A DNA stretch of 64,000 bases, taken from contig OZ023210.1 of NCBI GenBank assembly GCA_963995525.1, positions 24,712,905 through 24,776,904 on the forward strand. Reading direction: 5' to 3'. The notes below the pieces were generated by a model that was not told the DNA's origin, searched no databases, and was given only the letters and a program-made list of their open reading frames with translations. Each line of letters begins with the position of its first letter. Within the stretch, counting starts at the first letter, position 1. The DNA is from Escarpia spicata. Taxonomy: Eukaryota > Annelida > Polychaeta > Sabellida > Siboglinidae. The translations under genes and the position numbers were made by a program. Of this stretch, positions 1 through 11,671 are shown piece after piece.

Positions 1-1177
1 CCGGTCCATTATTAATCATCACGAATATTAAAAGAAGACACGTTACATTATGTATACCATTATTTTAGTGATGCTGTTTTGAATGCTTTTATCAATAACA
101 AATAATTATGTTTTCCTTGCTATTTGTTTTATAATGTTGCAAAAACTTTTTGTTTAATATGGTATATATATATATAACACTGCTGTAAAATGTTGGCATC
201 AGTTTGTCATTGAAGATGCCACTCAACCAGGAACAAGACCAATGCAAAGCCAGGAAATGTTGTCACAAAAATCATAATAAACTATATAATCTGATAATAT
301 TTTGTTCAACGTCTATGAACTTCAATATTAACAAAGTATTTTACAAACCAAGATAATATTCAATGGATCATCAGCAAACAAACGCATATTTTTCCTAAAT
401 GTTATATGGATGCTGATGTGGAGTCTGTCCTATGCGTATGACAGAACTAGGTCGGTGCACTCAGCAGATGACCCTGTTAAGGCAGGCACTAAACTCGGTC
501 GAACACTGACGTACAACACAAACAAAATTGGAACACGCGCAATTGCTAGCAAACTTAATTTACATTGAAATTTCCTCAAATAAAAAGTTTGCAATGTTGC
601 ACGCGTCACTATTTACTGTAAATTTTCACCTGTCCACCGGACAACCATTTAGAGTCATTTTACTTTTCCGGGCCAAAAATCACTTGTCCCGGACAAACGG
701 ACAAGTGCTATTTCGAACGCTGATGTATACGTAAATCAAATGACTTGCGTTTAGACTGTTAAAAAAATAAGTGGAAACTTGACTTAAAATGTTGCCCGGA
801 GGATTAGCGCTAGCCAAACATTACTCATGCCCAAGCATCGGGTGAGGGAGTGAGTGTTAAGTTCTATCCCTGCATGACATTACCTAAAGCTGCTCACAAC
901 ATCACAAGCAGCTGCTAGTAAAATGTGAGAAAATCTCTCCGTGATACATTATCAAGTCATTGATGAATAAAATCTCACCTGACACAGATCAGCATGAATT
1001 GACGTCAGTTGCGACGGCATCAACTGGATCTTAGAAATGGCTCTTGTCAGGATCTTGATTCCGCGGACTGCCTGGAAATTACAATATCACATTACATCAT
1101 AATTTACAATGTTGTCACAGTGGCTAGAGGAAAATTGAAGAAATGCCACCAAATCTACAGGACAGTGCTTATCATAA
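1..1177. other. AT-rich non-coding sequence
   Basis: No open frame here resembles a known protein, and no repeat or RNA structure stands out. Short ORFs near 528-734 and 1009-1194 have no coding character. Confidence 0.6.
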
Positions 1178-1345
1178 GAGAGCGAGCGCGGTAGTGCAGT
1201 GGTTAGGACATCCACCTGACATGCTCTGAATTCAAAACTAGGACTGGGTAGGCATAGTATAGTTGGTGTAAAATCCTGGCTCTCAACATTGGGGCCTGTG
1301 TATCCCTTGTGACTTGGAGATCACGTTGCTGGTCCTAAATTTGAT
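1178..1345 (+). repeat. tRNA-derived SINE
   Basis: A tRNA-like head is visible. An exact RNA polymerase III A-box (TAGTGCAGTGG, 1192-1202, matching TRGYNNARNGG) is followed about 30 bases later by a weak B-box-like stretch (GAATTCAAAAC, near 1228-1238) and then a tRNA-unrelated body rich in GGTCC/GGCC motifs. This is the usual layout of a tRNA-headed SINE, transcribed by Pol III and mobilised by LINE proteins in trans. The B-box is degenerate, so this copy is probably dead. The 3' limit is approximate. Confidence 0.5.
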
Positions 1346-2460
1346 TTTTTGCCATTTTGGGATTTCATAATTTTCCATTAGATTAACATGTTATGCATTC
1401 CCACTAAGTTGCATTTTTCAAGATTTTGATTAGAAATACCTATAATCAGATGATGTACACCTGCCCGTATTGCTTAACATATTATGTTCTTATTTTGTTT
1501 TGGCCATTTTCTCAAAATGGTATTTTTTACTATCTGTAACACCGCCACAAAAATTACACAAGATAGAGAACTGAAATTTTCACCAGTTACTCTGTGGAAT
1601 GTTCCAGGTGCAATGAGCTATTTTGGATGTCATAGCTATATTTTAAGGGTTTGTAAACAAGGGTCAACCAATTAGGGAATTTAATAAAAAAATCTACCCA
1701 TGAATGGCACAATTCACTGTGGTAATATAACACCAGAAGTCAGTGCCCCAAACCATCTTATTGTGCAAAGTAACATTCCAACAAGCACCTTATTGCAACA
1801 GTATGATGGTATTTACTATCAATTACTCTGAGTATTTTTTTTGTATGAGCATACATCCATAGGCACGTAAATCGCTGCTGTCATTGCAACAACTATGCAA
1901 ATTAGCCAATGTTTCACATGTTTAACAATCTTCACCAAACTAATATAATCTCAATTTGTTATGAAGATATGATGAGTTTTAATCAAGCTATGGCCTGTAG
2001 TTACTTTAGGACCAGTGGCTACCCTTAATGTCGGGCCTGTCTCAATTTGGGACGTAAAAGAACCACTGAGGATGACAAGCACCCTGGCAATGACCACCCT
2101 CAGTGCCAGCATATAAAGGTCGGTTTGGCAATAATGTCCTACAAAGGCCGACTAGTTGAATGAGACCTCATAAGACTATAACATTGATACCACAATATAC
2201 ACAAACTAGTCAGTTAATAGAATGTTGCAGAGCACTGGAAACAACTAGAATGTAGTTATATTGAGCTTACTTGTTTCTTTTCAACCAGGTTCTGGGTAAA
2301 CCGATGGCACAAGTCAGCATCTACAAAAACCACAGAGGTACATAAGAAACTGTACCATCTCTACAGACATTAGATATGCATAATATACCGACTTTTTTTG
2401 CATTTTAGATTTTTTCAAGAAACAGTTTTCTTTATTCAAAAGTAATCACGTCCTTTCAAA
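1346..2460. other. Non-coding sequence
   Basis: AT-rich sequence without recognisable coding, RNA or repeat structure; the ORF at 1484-1675 has no coding character. Confidence 0.55.
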
Positions 2461-2465
2461 TCTTC

Positions 2466-3115
2466 TTCTTACCCTTGCTCCCTTGCGGGGTGGGGTCCAT
2501 GCTTCTTCTACTTTTCTTATCAGTTCTTTCCACCTCTCATCCGCAACGACCGTCCATTCATGGCTGTTCACGCCAGCCCTCCCCAGGTCTCACTTTATGC
2601 TGTCATTCCATCTCAGTCTCGGTCTTCCTCTCCTTCGTCTGCCACCCTCTTCTACTTTCCATGCTCTTTTCGCCAGTCTGTCTTCACCCATTCTATGTAC
2701 ATATCCCGCCCATCTCATGCTGTTTCCGGCTACTTTCCTCTTTAGGTGTTTTTTCATTCCAATCTCATCTCTCAATTCCTTCATCTTCCTTCTATCCTCT
2801 CGTGTTACTCTACATATTCTTCTGACCCAGTTGTTTTTTGCTACCTGTAGTTTCTCCCCCTGTCTCTGTCAGTGCAGTGTTCCCAACCCATATATACAGG
2901 CTGGTACAACGCAAGCTTCTAACACTTTTCCTTTCAGTTGTTTCTTCAGTTTTCTGTCCCACATAATGCCTTCTACCCTCTTCCATGCTGCTGCTCCTGC
3001 TTGCACCCTCCTCTGTATTTCTTTACTATTCCTTCTATCCTCACACACTGTACCGCCCAGGTATACAAAGCTGTTCACTTCTTTAATGGTCTTTCCGTCA
3101 ACTCATCCTTTCAAA
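2466..3115 (-). mobile_element. RTE-like LINE, 3' fragment (reverse transcriptase C-terminus)
   Basis: On the minus strand one frame reads NSFVYLGGTVCEDRRNSKEI, then WKRVEGIMWDRKLKKQLKGK, LEACVVPACIYGLGTLH, VAKNNWVRRICRVTREDRRK and SMRWAGYVHRMGEDRLAKRA. This order (YLGG, A..W.+V.GI, LKGKV...PA.IYGL, NNW+RRI, RWAGYVHRM, GRPR.RW) is typical of the C-terminal part of RTE-type endonuclease/reverse transcriptases. The frame is interrupted by a stop at 2869-2871 but otherwise colinear. The catalytic YADD region and endonuclease are absent, so this is a 5'-truncated dead copy. The + strand ORFs over the same bases are shadows. Confidence 0.8.
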
Positions 3116-4729
3116 TATTTAACAAATATCCAATATAACAACATCATCATCATTGGTCGGCCGGGGCTGGAGCACAGACGAGACGTTTCCATATGGGTTG
3201 ACTGTTAATTAGGGATGGAAGGTCAACTATTTCAACATCAAAGTGCGGCAATCAGCTTAGTGTATGTTTTTCTGTTTTCCTTTTTTGCCATGAGTGAATG
3301 TCCACAAGATCCTAACTGGAGGTGTTTCAGGCGAATCTTGTTTGTGAGTTTGTATACGTCCACATAATTTTCTTTGTAGGCCTATTGCACCATTTATGCA
3401 TCTTCTGTTGAGTTCCTTTTCCAGTTCTTTTCTGAGCAGTCAGACATCAGCTCTATATAGCACACTTATACGGGTGGAACTGAATATTGACAACAACTGC
3501 AATCTAAAAATATATTTCGGAGCTATCTACATGTCATCGGTTCATGTGAGCCGTGATTATGATCACAGCCATGTGTTAGTTTGGTTGCACTTACAGCTGT
3601 CAGTGGCATAGCGGACTTGTTCTCCGTTGCACGTATAGATGAACTCTTGTGTCTGAATAAACAGCATCTCCCAATCAGCGGTATTTGGCAAACTGTATTT
3701 GATGCAGCTGAAGAACAGAGCACAAAACCAACGATTAGTAACCAATCAAAGCATTCTGTTATTTTAGATACATGGAAGAAACAATTTACACATTCAATCC
3801 TTCACTGAGACAATCATTGTAAATTGCTATTTTTCCCAAAACATATATTACCCACAATGTCACAATCAACCCAGCTCAGCTTGCCAACACTTACAGAATA
3901 CCAAGCACCCCAAGAGAATGCTGCTGCACATCAAATGCCCCCATCACATTGTCGAGGTGATTAGCATTCTTTGCCAGGACTTCCGAACTCTTGCTGATGA
4001 ACTCACACAGCTGAGAAAAGTTCCCTGCAACCACAGAAGGAATCAATGCATGCAGTAGGCAGGATATTTCAGATGAATGATCCCTGTTATTGAACTGAGC
4101 ACACTGTTAATTGGATAAGTAATTGCACTTGAACAAATATTCACAATGTTAACTTTTATGAGTGGTTATCCCCGTGCATGAATGAACTTTGCTTGGGCAC
4201 AAATAAACCTGAAAGAAAAGTTGAGGGCGCAGGTTGCAGCACCTAATGTCATGATCTCAGAGTGTATGTTGTATTAGTTAATCCACATGCCTACTATTTC
4301 ATGGTTTCACATAGACAGCATCAGGTCCCTGGACACATTCTGTGGTAACTATGACAATTAAAGTCTAAGAGTATAGGAGACCCACGAGTGTATGTATGGG
4401 GCCAACAATGGTCACTGTATGTGTCTGTTTGGATACACTGCACTTGTCAGCTAGGGTCCTGAAGACTTCATTCAAAATAATTCTGTAAACTTGTGAAAGT
4501 GATCAAGTGCTATGATAGTCCACACAATGTGATTTGTGGACGCATGAATGGTGAGAGGAGAATGCTGAAAGGAGAGTCAGCCCTCCTGTGTCTGTGGCTT
4601 GATTGTGAACTGATGTCACTCACACTGATTGTAAATATAATTGACAGTAAGTGGCAATGCAGTGATTTGTCACAACGCACAAGACAAAAACATCACAAAG
4701 GTCCGACTCCAAGCGCATAGTCGTAGAGG
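3116..4729. other. Non-coding sequence
   Basis: No gene or element recognised. Small ORFs (3396-3808, 4493-4720) have no coding character. Confidence 0.5.
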
Positions 4730-6440
4730 ACTATTCAGAACAGAAGATAAAGATCAGAATAAGGATACTTTTATTAGTCCCAACAGCATAATAATACAAC
4801 ACATTATTCAGATATACACACAAATATTGAAATGTAAAACATACAGTGCACATTTATATAAAATAAAAAATATATATATATTACCAAAAAAGATAGAAAA
4901 CAAAAGGCAAAAGACAATTGCTGTGGGATGGGAGACTCCTACTAAGATCACAACTGATCACTATCATAGCAGCCACCCAAAAACAAAAAATATTAATTCT
5001 TTGTTTCTAATCCTAAGCTTTATAAATAAAAAATTATAAAAATAATGATAATAAACCTTTTTATTGACTTTCTCTTATATACTGTGTGTGATGATTGCTT
5101 TGATGATGTGTTTTGTGTGTTGTGTATGTGACTGGTCGTGTAAGCATGTGTGCAAGTATATGTATTGAAACAGTTGCATTGTACTTTCATGATGTAATTA
5201 ATTTAGTTGACATAAGTAGCAATTTAATATAGTGCACATGACGTTACATTGTTGTAGCTTATAGTGTTTGGCATAACTTAAGAATCTTCTCAAACTATGG
5301 GCCACTAACTTGTCCATCACTAAATCAGGGATAGTATTAATAATTATATTTAAGACACTTTTTTTTAAATTCATGTTTAATTCTGGATGTATGTAGTTTA
5401 GTTGCTCTCCGAGTATTATAGTCATGTATGCCAGCATTTGGGGTTATCTGCCAATTTAATAAGTAGACAGGTAAATTTTGAAGTCTATATTTGTAATAAC
5501 ATTTGAGTTCTTTAGGGATCTGTCGAACGTTACACTGATATCTTTTTCTGTTTCTGATGTGCTGTCGATTTCTGACACTTCCCCATCTTTACTTTCTATT
5601 GTATGTGGTGTTACGTTTCGGCTTGCCAAATGTCACATGTTTGCATTTTGATGGATTGAAATGTAACTGCCATTTCTCTGACCATGATGTTAGTTTGTTA
5701 ATGTCTTCTTGTAATACTTCCCTCAGGTATGCCACTTGTTACCTCTGCCCATTCTGATAACTTCCCATTTACCACTACCCTTTGTCTTCGATTCACGCTG
5801 CCAACTCTCCTTGGATGCGATACGCAGTTAATTTTTTTGGTAATCTTTTGTGTGGCACCGTATCGAAGGCTTTCGCAGTCAAGATATATTGTGTCTACAC
5901 ATCCGCCCGAGTCAATGGTGGTAGTCCAATTCTCCATAACTTCTAGGAGTTGAGTGGTGCATGACCTAAGTCCATGCTGATCTTTGTGGAACATGTTGTT
6001 CATAGTCATATGAGTCAGGTGATGGTCTTGAATAATGCTTTTCATAATCTTACATGCTATGCATGTCAAACTGATTGGCTGGTAGTTGGGAGCATGTCTT
6101 TTTGAGTTCTTTTTGTGTAGCGCTGTTATGTGTGCCATATTCCATTGAGCTGGGAGCACGCCATCCTTCAATGACCTGTTGAAGATCAAAAGGAGGGGCT
6201 CCACCAGTTCATTTCTTAGTTCATGTAGAACGCATGTGTGACATCTGTCTGGACCAGGTGATTTGTTTGTTTGTAAGTTAGTTAATTTAACCAGGACTTC
6301 TTCTGCTGTGATTTCAATACTGATCAGCAGGTTTCCATTATGTCTGTCTTCGTGTGTCGGAATTTCCGTCAGATCTTCATGTGAGAACACACTTGTGAAG
6401 AATTTGTTTATTGTGTCTGCTTTCTCTTGGTCTGTTTTTG
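4730..6440 (-). mobile_element. CR1/jockey-like LINE with internal RT deletion
   Basis: Read 5'->3' on the minus strand. 6390-5698 gives a reverse-transcriptase N-terminal half (VLVKLTNLQTNKSPGPDRCH; LLLIFNRSLKDGVLPAQWNM; KDQHGLRSCTTQLLEVMENW; VTSGIPEGS). After GIPEGS the frame changes and resumes in the thumb (LQEDINKLTSWSEKWQLHFN), so the block containing the catalytic YADD/FADD is missing. The C-terminal tail is at 5437-5198 (LKKSVLNIIINTIPDLVMDK), which resembles the tail of the LINE copy at 13.3-13.9 kb. Bases 5197-4730 would be the 3' UTR. The LDCESLRYGA stretch replaces the usual L-D-x-x-K-A-F-D-x-V block. Not functional. Confidence 0.75.
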
Positions 6441-7130
6441 TTGTTGTTGACTGTCTATCGTTGTACGTCTAGTCTCTAGATTGATTATAGTCTCTACTGT
6501 ACCATGCTATCAAGATTCAAACTATAAACTGGATCAAGCCAATGCACCAGCTCACTCTGTCGAAGTTCTGAATCTGACAATTAATTTCATGTAATCATTA
6601 TCATGACTCATTACATGTGGACTCGGATTCGGAACGAGTCCTAGCGGCCCAGGCCCGGGGCAGGAGCAACGTTGCAGAATAAATGTTATCTTACTTTAAC
6701 CAACACAACAACTTCCAGAAACAGTTTCCGTTGTGTGGTTCTAGGCACTTCAAATCAGAGTAACATTTGCAAACAACTATTACCTTGTTGGGACAGGGTT
6801 GTGACATTATTAACGTACTGTTCGAGTACGTTAGCCATCATCGCCATCTTCTCGTTTGGTAAGCCTAATAGAAATTATCTCCCCGCGATTGCTGAAGAGA
6901 TTTATTGTATAATTTATAAGACAATTGATTCTAAGCAACAAGACCATTTACTTAACAAAATTGGATTTAAGCAGTATATCCATACAGTATTGTAGTTACG
7001 CTTTATTTAAGATGCAAAATGTTAATTTTATTATTATAATTGGTGTAGGACATTATTCACATGGAACTGAAATTCAGAAATACCCCATTAACCGGACTCG
7101 CCGCACCGTTCTGGCGGCAGTATATGTTTA
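6441..7130. other. Non-coding sequence
   Basis: A short GC-rich patch lies near 6610-6670. No coding frame or repeat was recognised. Confidence 0.5.
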
Positions 7131-7581
7131 GGGGTAAGACCACATTGAGGATTCGTCCGCCATTACCGAAAGAGTGCCCTTGAAAATACCGTTTTGGTGT
7201 CATGTGTGAATTTTTTTCGAGCACTTTGGCATGGCACATGTCAGTCCAGTGAATACTGAATGTACTACTACATTAGATCTTTCACGAGGTAGCAATAAAC
7301 ATACGCTAGTCGCTCGCGTATTCGCACAGTGGCTATTTTGCAGAACGCACCAATATTTCAAAATCCGTCACCAGATTGGGGCGAAATTGAGGGGTGTCAG
7401 GTTTGGGTGGATTTTTCTGAAAACTGAGGTATGAGAATTTTACGAGTTTTCCACAGCACTTGTGTCAATGGAGGTTAAATATGCTGTGAAATTGTCAAGA
7501 AAATTGTTCGTCAAATTTAGCAGGAAATGAAGGAAACGTTGTAATGGTCGCCTATGTAAACTTTAAATGTGGTCTTACCCC
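7131..7581. mobile_element. MITE-like DNA element with 16-bp TIRs and TTTA duplication
   Basis: The 16-base sequence GGGGTAAGACCACATT (7131-7146) recurs as an exact inverted copy at 7566-7581. Both ends are flanked by TTTA (7127-7130 and 7582-7585), consistent with a 4-bp target-site duplication. The 451-bp interior has no open frame of note, so this would be a non-autonomous DNA transposon. The superfamily is not recognised. The 4-bp duplication length matches that of the 5.5-kb element at 42657, but the termini differ. Confidence 0.7.
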
Positions 7582-7741
7582 TTTACCTAGCCTCGATTAT
7601 CCACGCTCCGCGATGTGGTGCCACCGTTAGTCACGCACACGCAAGCTTGGAATCAAAATATTTGTTATTTAAATTAATTGTGACAAATATGATTGGTTAT
7701 TCGAAATCTGAGTAATCAGTTAAATTAAATAATAAACATTA

Positions 7742-9893
7742 GATGCACTGATCCCAATTGTCATAACTGTAATCATCATGATGATCTCGATGACTTTTGT
7801 AATTCTATCGTGATTACATTGAAGAGTTGTGGTCACACACTTCGGTCAAATCGCAAAGGTGCTTATAAGTATAATGCTGTACCAGGTTGGAACGAGCGAG
7901 TGAAAGAGCTTCATTGTGCAGCCCGTGATGCTTACTGTATATGGAAAGATATTGGTAAACCTAGACAAGGAGACATTTTTGATGTTATGAAATGCAGGCG
8001 ATCAGAAAATGTAAAAGGGAGAGAGAAACTATCATTTGCTGATAACATTGCAGAACAGTTGTGTCAAAAAGACCACCGCAAATTCTGGAAATAAATTAAG
8101 CACTGTACGAACAGTAAAGTAAAACTTCCGACAAACATTGATAATACACACGGTGCTGTAAACATCGGGTCAATGTGGAAGCATCATTATGAAAATGTAT
8201 TTAATGTTGTAGCCGATGTGATAACGTTTGTTATGATTGTGCCACTGGCAATAAGGGAATGACCGTTGGTGCAGTTGAACTGATGGACATTATTAATGGA
8301 CTCTCAAAACACAAGTCACCAGGGGCCGGTTTCATGAAGCGTACTTAAAGTTACGCAATTACTTAGCGTCACGTGTTTGCGTAAAATCTTATGCTCGCTT
8401 ATATTTAATCGTCATCACGTCATTTACTAAGGCAATCATCTTTTAGCGTTAATAACGTTCTAAGCCGCTTCGTGAAACCGGCCCCTTGTCTGGACGGTGT
8501 CAATGCAGAACATATTAAGTTCGCTGATTCTCAACTCGCTGTGCTTTAATTTGTCTATCATTGTGTCTTCGATTTTTGTACATGGTCATTTAGCAAAAGA
8601 AATTTCACAGTCTGTTATTGTACCAATTATTAAAGACAAGAATAGACGAGTAAACGACAAAGGTAATTATAGGCCAATATGTCTATCAAACATATTTTCG
8701 AAGATAATAGACAGTGTTATTTTTAACAAAATGGAAATGTACTTGGAAACCACTCCTAAACAATTTGGCTTTAAGCCTAAACATGGAACGGAGTTATGCG
8801 TGTTTGCATTTAAAGAATTATTAAGGTTCTACACTGAACATTGTTCAGCTATGCATGTCGCGTTTTTATATGCATCAAAGGCTTTTGATCGTGTCAACCG
8901 ATATAAACTTTAAACGAAACTAGAACAACAAAATGTACCGAATATATATCTTAAGAGTACTCAGCAATTAATTCAATAATCAATGTGTATGCATACGATG
9001 GGGAAATACCTATTCGGACTTCTTCTCGGTAGGCAATGGTGTTAAGCAAGGTGGGAAGTTATCCCGTTTACTTTTAAACATTTTATGGATAATCTGAGTA
9101 TACAACTGCACAAAAAACTAATCGGTTGTAATCTTGGTAATGTGGTTGTTAATCGCCTTATATACGCCGATGATCTACTTCTGTTTGCACCTTTTACTAA
9201 AGGACTACAAACACTACTTGACATGTGTTACTCATATGGATGTGCAATGCGGGTAAATCCATGGTCATGTACTTTTAATCTAGAAAGTCAAATCTTTCTA
9301 AATAAATGACATTAGGTGGAAGGAAGTTAAACTCTACCACCTCTTGTAAATATATTGGACATGTCATTTCTAATAATTTGTCTGATGAGTCTGGCATGCA
9401 AGCCTAAGTGAGACTTTTGTATGCCAAGAGTAATATGTTACGTCAAAAATTCCACTTTTGTTGTTTATTTGCAGCGTATTTTGATAATATCTACATGTGT
9501 GCGTTATGGGTGAACTTTAGGAAAGTTAATTTTCAGCAATATGTTGTTACATGTAACAACTCTTTCAGGATATTGAACAATTTGCCCATGAGATGTAGCG
9601 CTAGCCATATGTTTGCTACAGCTAATGTCAGCTCGGGTAAATGTGTAATCAGAAAGGCTATTTTTAACCTAATGAATAGGATTGACATTCTTTGAATCCC
9701 ATTATTTATACCATTAAAACTAGCGACATGTATTGTACTTCGAAACTGCGGCACCAGTGGGTCCGGGATTTATATAATTTTTAAACATGTTGTTGTTATC
9801 GATATATTTTTATATTTATTTACATACTTTTGTTGATGTATTTTTATATATGGACATGATGATTGTCTGAAATAAATACATTATTATTATTAA
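7742..9893 (+). mobile_element. LINE (endonuclease linker to RT), degenerate
   Basis: In order: a linker that follows the endonuclease (7810-8092; KYNAVPGWNERVKELHCAAR, FDVMKCRRSENVKGREKLSF, QLCQKDHRKFWK); RT fingers (8497-8913; KEISQSVIVPIIKDKNRRVN, GNYRPICLSNIFSKIIDSVI, then ASKAFDRVNRYKL); and the palm with catalytic YADD (VVNRLIYADDLLLFAPFTKG, 9085-9309). Sequence related to the C-terminus continues to about 9700, and the copy ends in an (ATT)n tail near 9880-9893. Several stops and frameshifts, plus the insertion at 8322-8485, make it inactive. Confidence 0.75.
8322..8485. mobile_element. 164-bp MITE nested in the LINE
   Basis: Both ends carry a 20-base inverted terminus (GGGGCCGGTTTCATGAAGCG at 8322-8341, and GGGGCCGGTTTCACGAAGCG read from the minus strand at 8485-8466; 19/20). 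The similarity continues inward as CTTAAAGTTA versus CTTAGAACGTTA. The element interrupts the LINE frame between the conserved HKSPG and LDGVNAEHI segments. No clean target-site duplication could be assigned. It is non-autonomous. Confidence 0.75.
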
Positions 9894-10773
9894 AAACTAG
9901 CTATATATTGACATAAGTTAATAAATCAAATACGGTATAATATTATCTAATACCTGGTACTATGCTCATTTTGTTTTCCTTCTTCGACATATGTTCTTCT
10001 TCAAGCAATTACGCCAGTGATCAAAATGTCCTTTACACAGTGAGTGACATGTGACAAGTATGATTGTTTATCCGGAATTTTGGTAACCAATTAAATTTAT
10101 TATCAAACTAACTAATAAAATAACATTAGTCATACCTTCGATAAGTTTATAACTTTAGCGTATGAATCAGCTTTAAACATTGGTTATAATATTGTCTTAA
10201 TTATTAAATTTAATAAAACGTAATTAATATTTAGCACCATATTAATTTTTGTTTTTCTTCGTCTTCTTTTTCTTCTATTTGCCGTGTGTGTTGCGGGCGT
10301 TGGCGACCATAACCATACATATGTGTTTGTGTGTGTCTGTGTGTGTGTGTGTGTGTGTGTGCGTGTGCGCTCCTTCCAAACCTGGTTGCCAAGCTATCCA
10401 GTCTTTGTGACCTGTTACAGCAAAATGTCTACTAAGTCATAAAAATTATGAAATGACGTGTTTTACCTTTTCGGATACCACATAATCATGAGCTTTAAAA
10501 AGAAACCTCATTTGTTTAAATATATTCAGCAGTTTTCGATTTATTACTAACATTGAAAGAAACTTTAAACTGCTTATCATTTTACACATTACCTTCCTTT
10601 TAGTTGTTGCTGTTCGAAAGATGACTCTTTTGTCTTAATTACTGTTCTTTTCTGGCCATGATGTTGTAAGCATTCTTCTCAGCAATCACATTTTTCGTTT
10701 TCCAATATAGTGCCAAACAATTAAAGTTAATTTCTCATATATTCTTTTACATCGCCTTCATACATTTTGGGGG
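9894..10773. other. AT-rich non-coding sequence with a (TG)n microsatellite
   Basis: Contains a TG/TGTGTC simple repeat at about 10322-10364 followed by a short GC-rich stretch. No coding frame was recognised elsewhere. Confidence 0.6.
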
Positions 10774-11010
10774 GATTTCTGGCACAGCTCTTCAGTGGTT
10801 TAAATCATATTTCTCAGACCGATACCAAAGCATTAGTATATCTGGCTCACTGTCTTGTCCAGAACATCTTCCATTTGGTGTTCCATAGGGTTCTGTCCTT
10901 GGCACTGTTCTGTTTAGCTTATACACTACATCCCTAATCATAACTAATCATAATATAAATCACCACTTGTATGCTGACGACACACAGGTGTGTATGACTA
11001 TCACCAACTG
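10774..11010 (+). mobile_element. CR1-like LINE reverse transcriptase fragment
   Basis: The frame reads TALQWFKSYFSDRYQSISIS, then FGVP-stop-GSVLGTVLFSLYTT and HHLYADDTQVCMTIT. These are the W-F-x-S-Y-L, GVPQGSVLG and YADDTQ blocks of a CR1-type RT. The Q of GVPQGS is a stop codon (TAG). Only about 80 codons of the palm remain, with no flanking LINE sequence. It resembles the copies at 49.2 and 60.6 kb. Confidence 0.8.
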
Positions 11011-11048
11011 ATGAAAGTAGTAAAACAGGTAGTTCAGCGTCGACGCCA

Positions 11049-11192
11049 TGAGCAAGAGCAAGGCAAAAACTCAAGTGGCGCCCCCCAAACGTAAAGGTGG
11101 TGAACTAAATAATCAGGTCAATAAACGCCCTTTGCGGATAAATGGTAAAAAGTACTCCTTAAATTCGTGCCTCTTATTTTTTGTACTATAGA
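11049..11192 (+). CDS. Short basic ORF, possible exon
   Basis: An ATG-initiated 47-codon frame begins MSKSKAKTQVAPPKRKGGEL and is rich in Lys/Arg at its start, with a hydrophobic end. The family is not recognised, no splice partner was found, and no homologue occurs elsewhere in the window. It could be a first exon, a micropeptide or chance. Confidence 0.15.
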
Positions 11193-11212
11193 AATAGGTC
11201 AAAGACGTCAAT

Positions 11213-11264
11213 AAATAGGTCATTGCTTGTAGGTTACCACCTATACGCAATGACCTATTTTATC
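11213..11264. repeat. Short inverted repeat (hairpin)
   Basis: AAATAGGTCATTGC is followed after about 20 bases by GCAATGACCTATTTT, giving a 14-bp perfect stem. It may be the core of a MITE or a local hairpin. The neighbouring bases also contain a further AATAGGTCAA motif (about 11190). Confidence 0.5.
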
Positions 11265-11667
11265 ATATATAGCGCCCCCTAGTGAGTACATTTAGAACTA
11301 TAAAATACAAGCTTGTTCAGAGTCTGTTTTATAATTTTTTCGAAGGCCTTCCAGCATCACTTATGTTAATGAGATAATGACGTTGACATGTTCTGTCCTC
11401 ATTGGTCAACCTTACCGGTATCGTTATTTTTTATATTTCTATTCGGGGTTGCTGTGTTTGGCAACAAAGAGAAGTAGGTCGCACATGCGCATGTTCGCGT
11501 AGGGCAGAAAGACGTAAACAAACAGACGCGCTAAGCCGGCGTTTATTGTGTTATATAGGTTAGTTGTTAGTTTTGTAGTTGTAGTTTATCAGTTGTTTGT
11601 GTGGATGGGCACATGTGAATAATAGTGCAGTTGGATAACCAAATAAGCCACCTTGACAGCGTGTCGT
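11265..11667. other. Non-coding sequence
   Basis: No gene recognised. It may be the upstream part of the YqaJ-type sequence now separated by the element at 11672-12317. Confidence 0.4.
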
Positions 11668-11671
11668 TTAA

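Noticed and set aside
2475..3208. 241-codon + strand ORF as a gene
   Set aside because: It is the antisense shadow of an RTE-like LINE whose protein motifs are clear on the minus strand.
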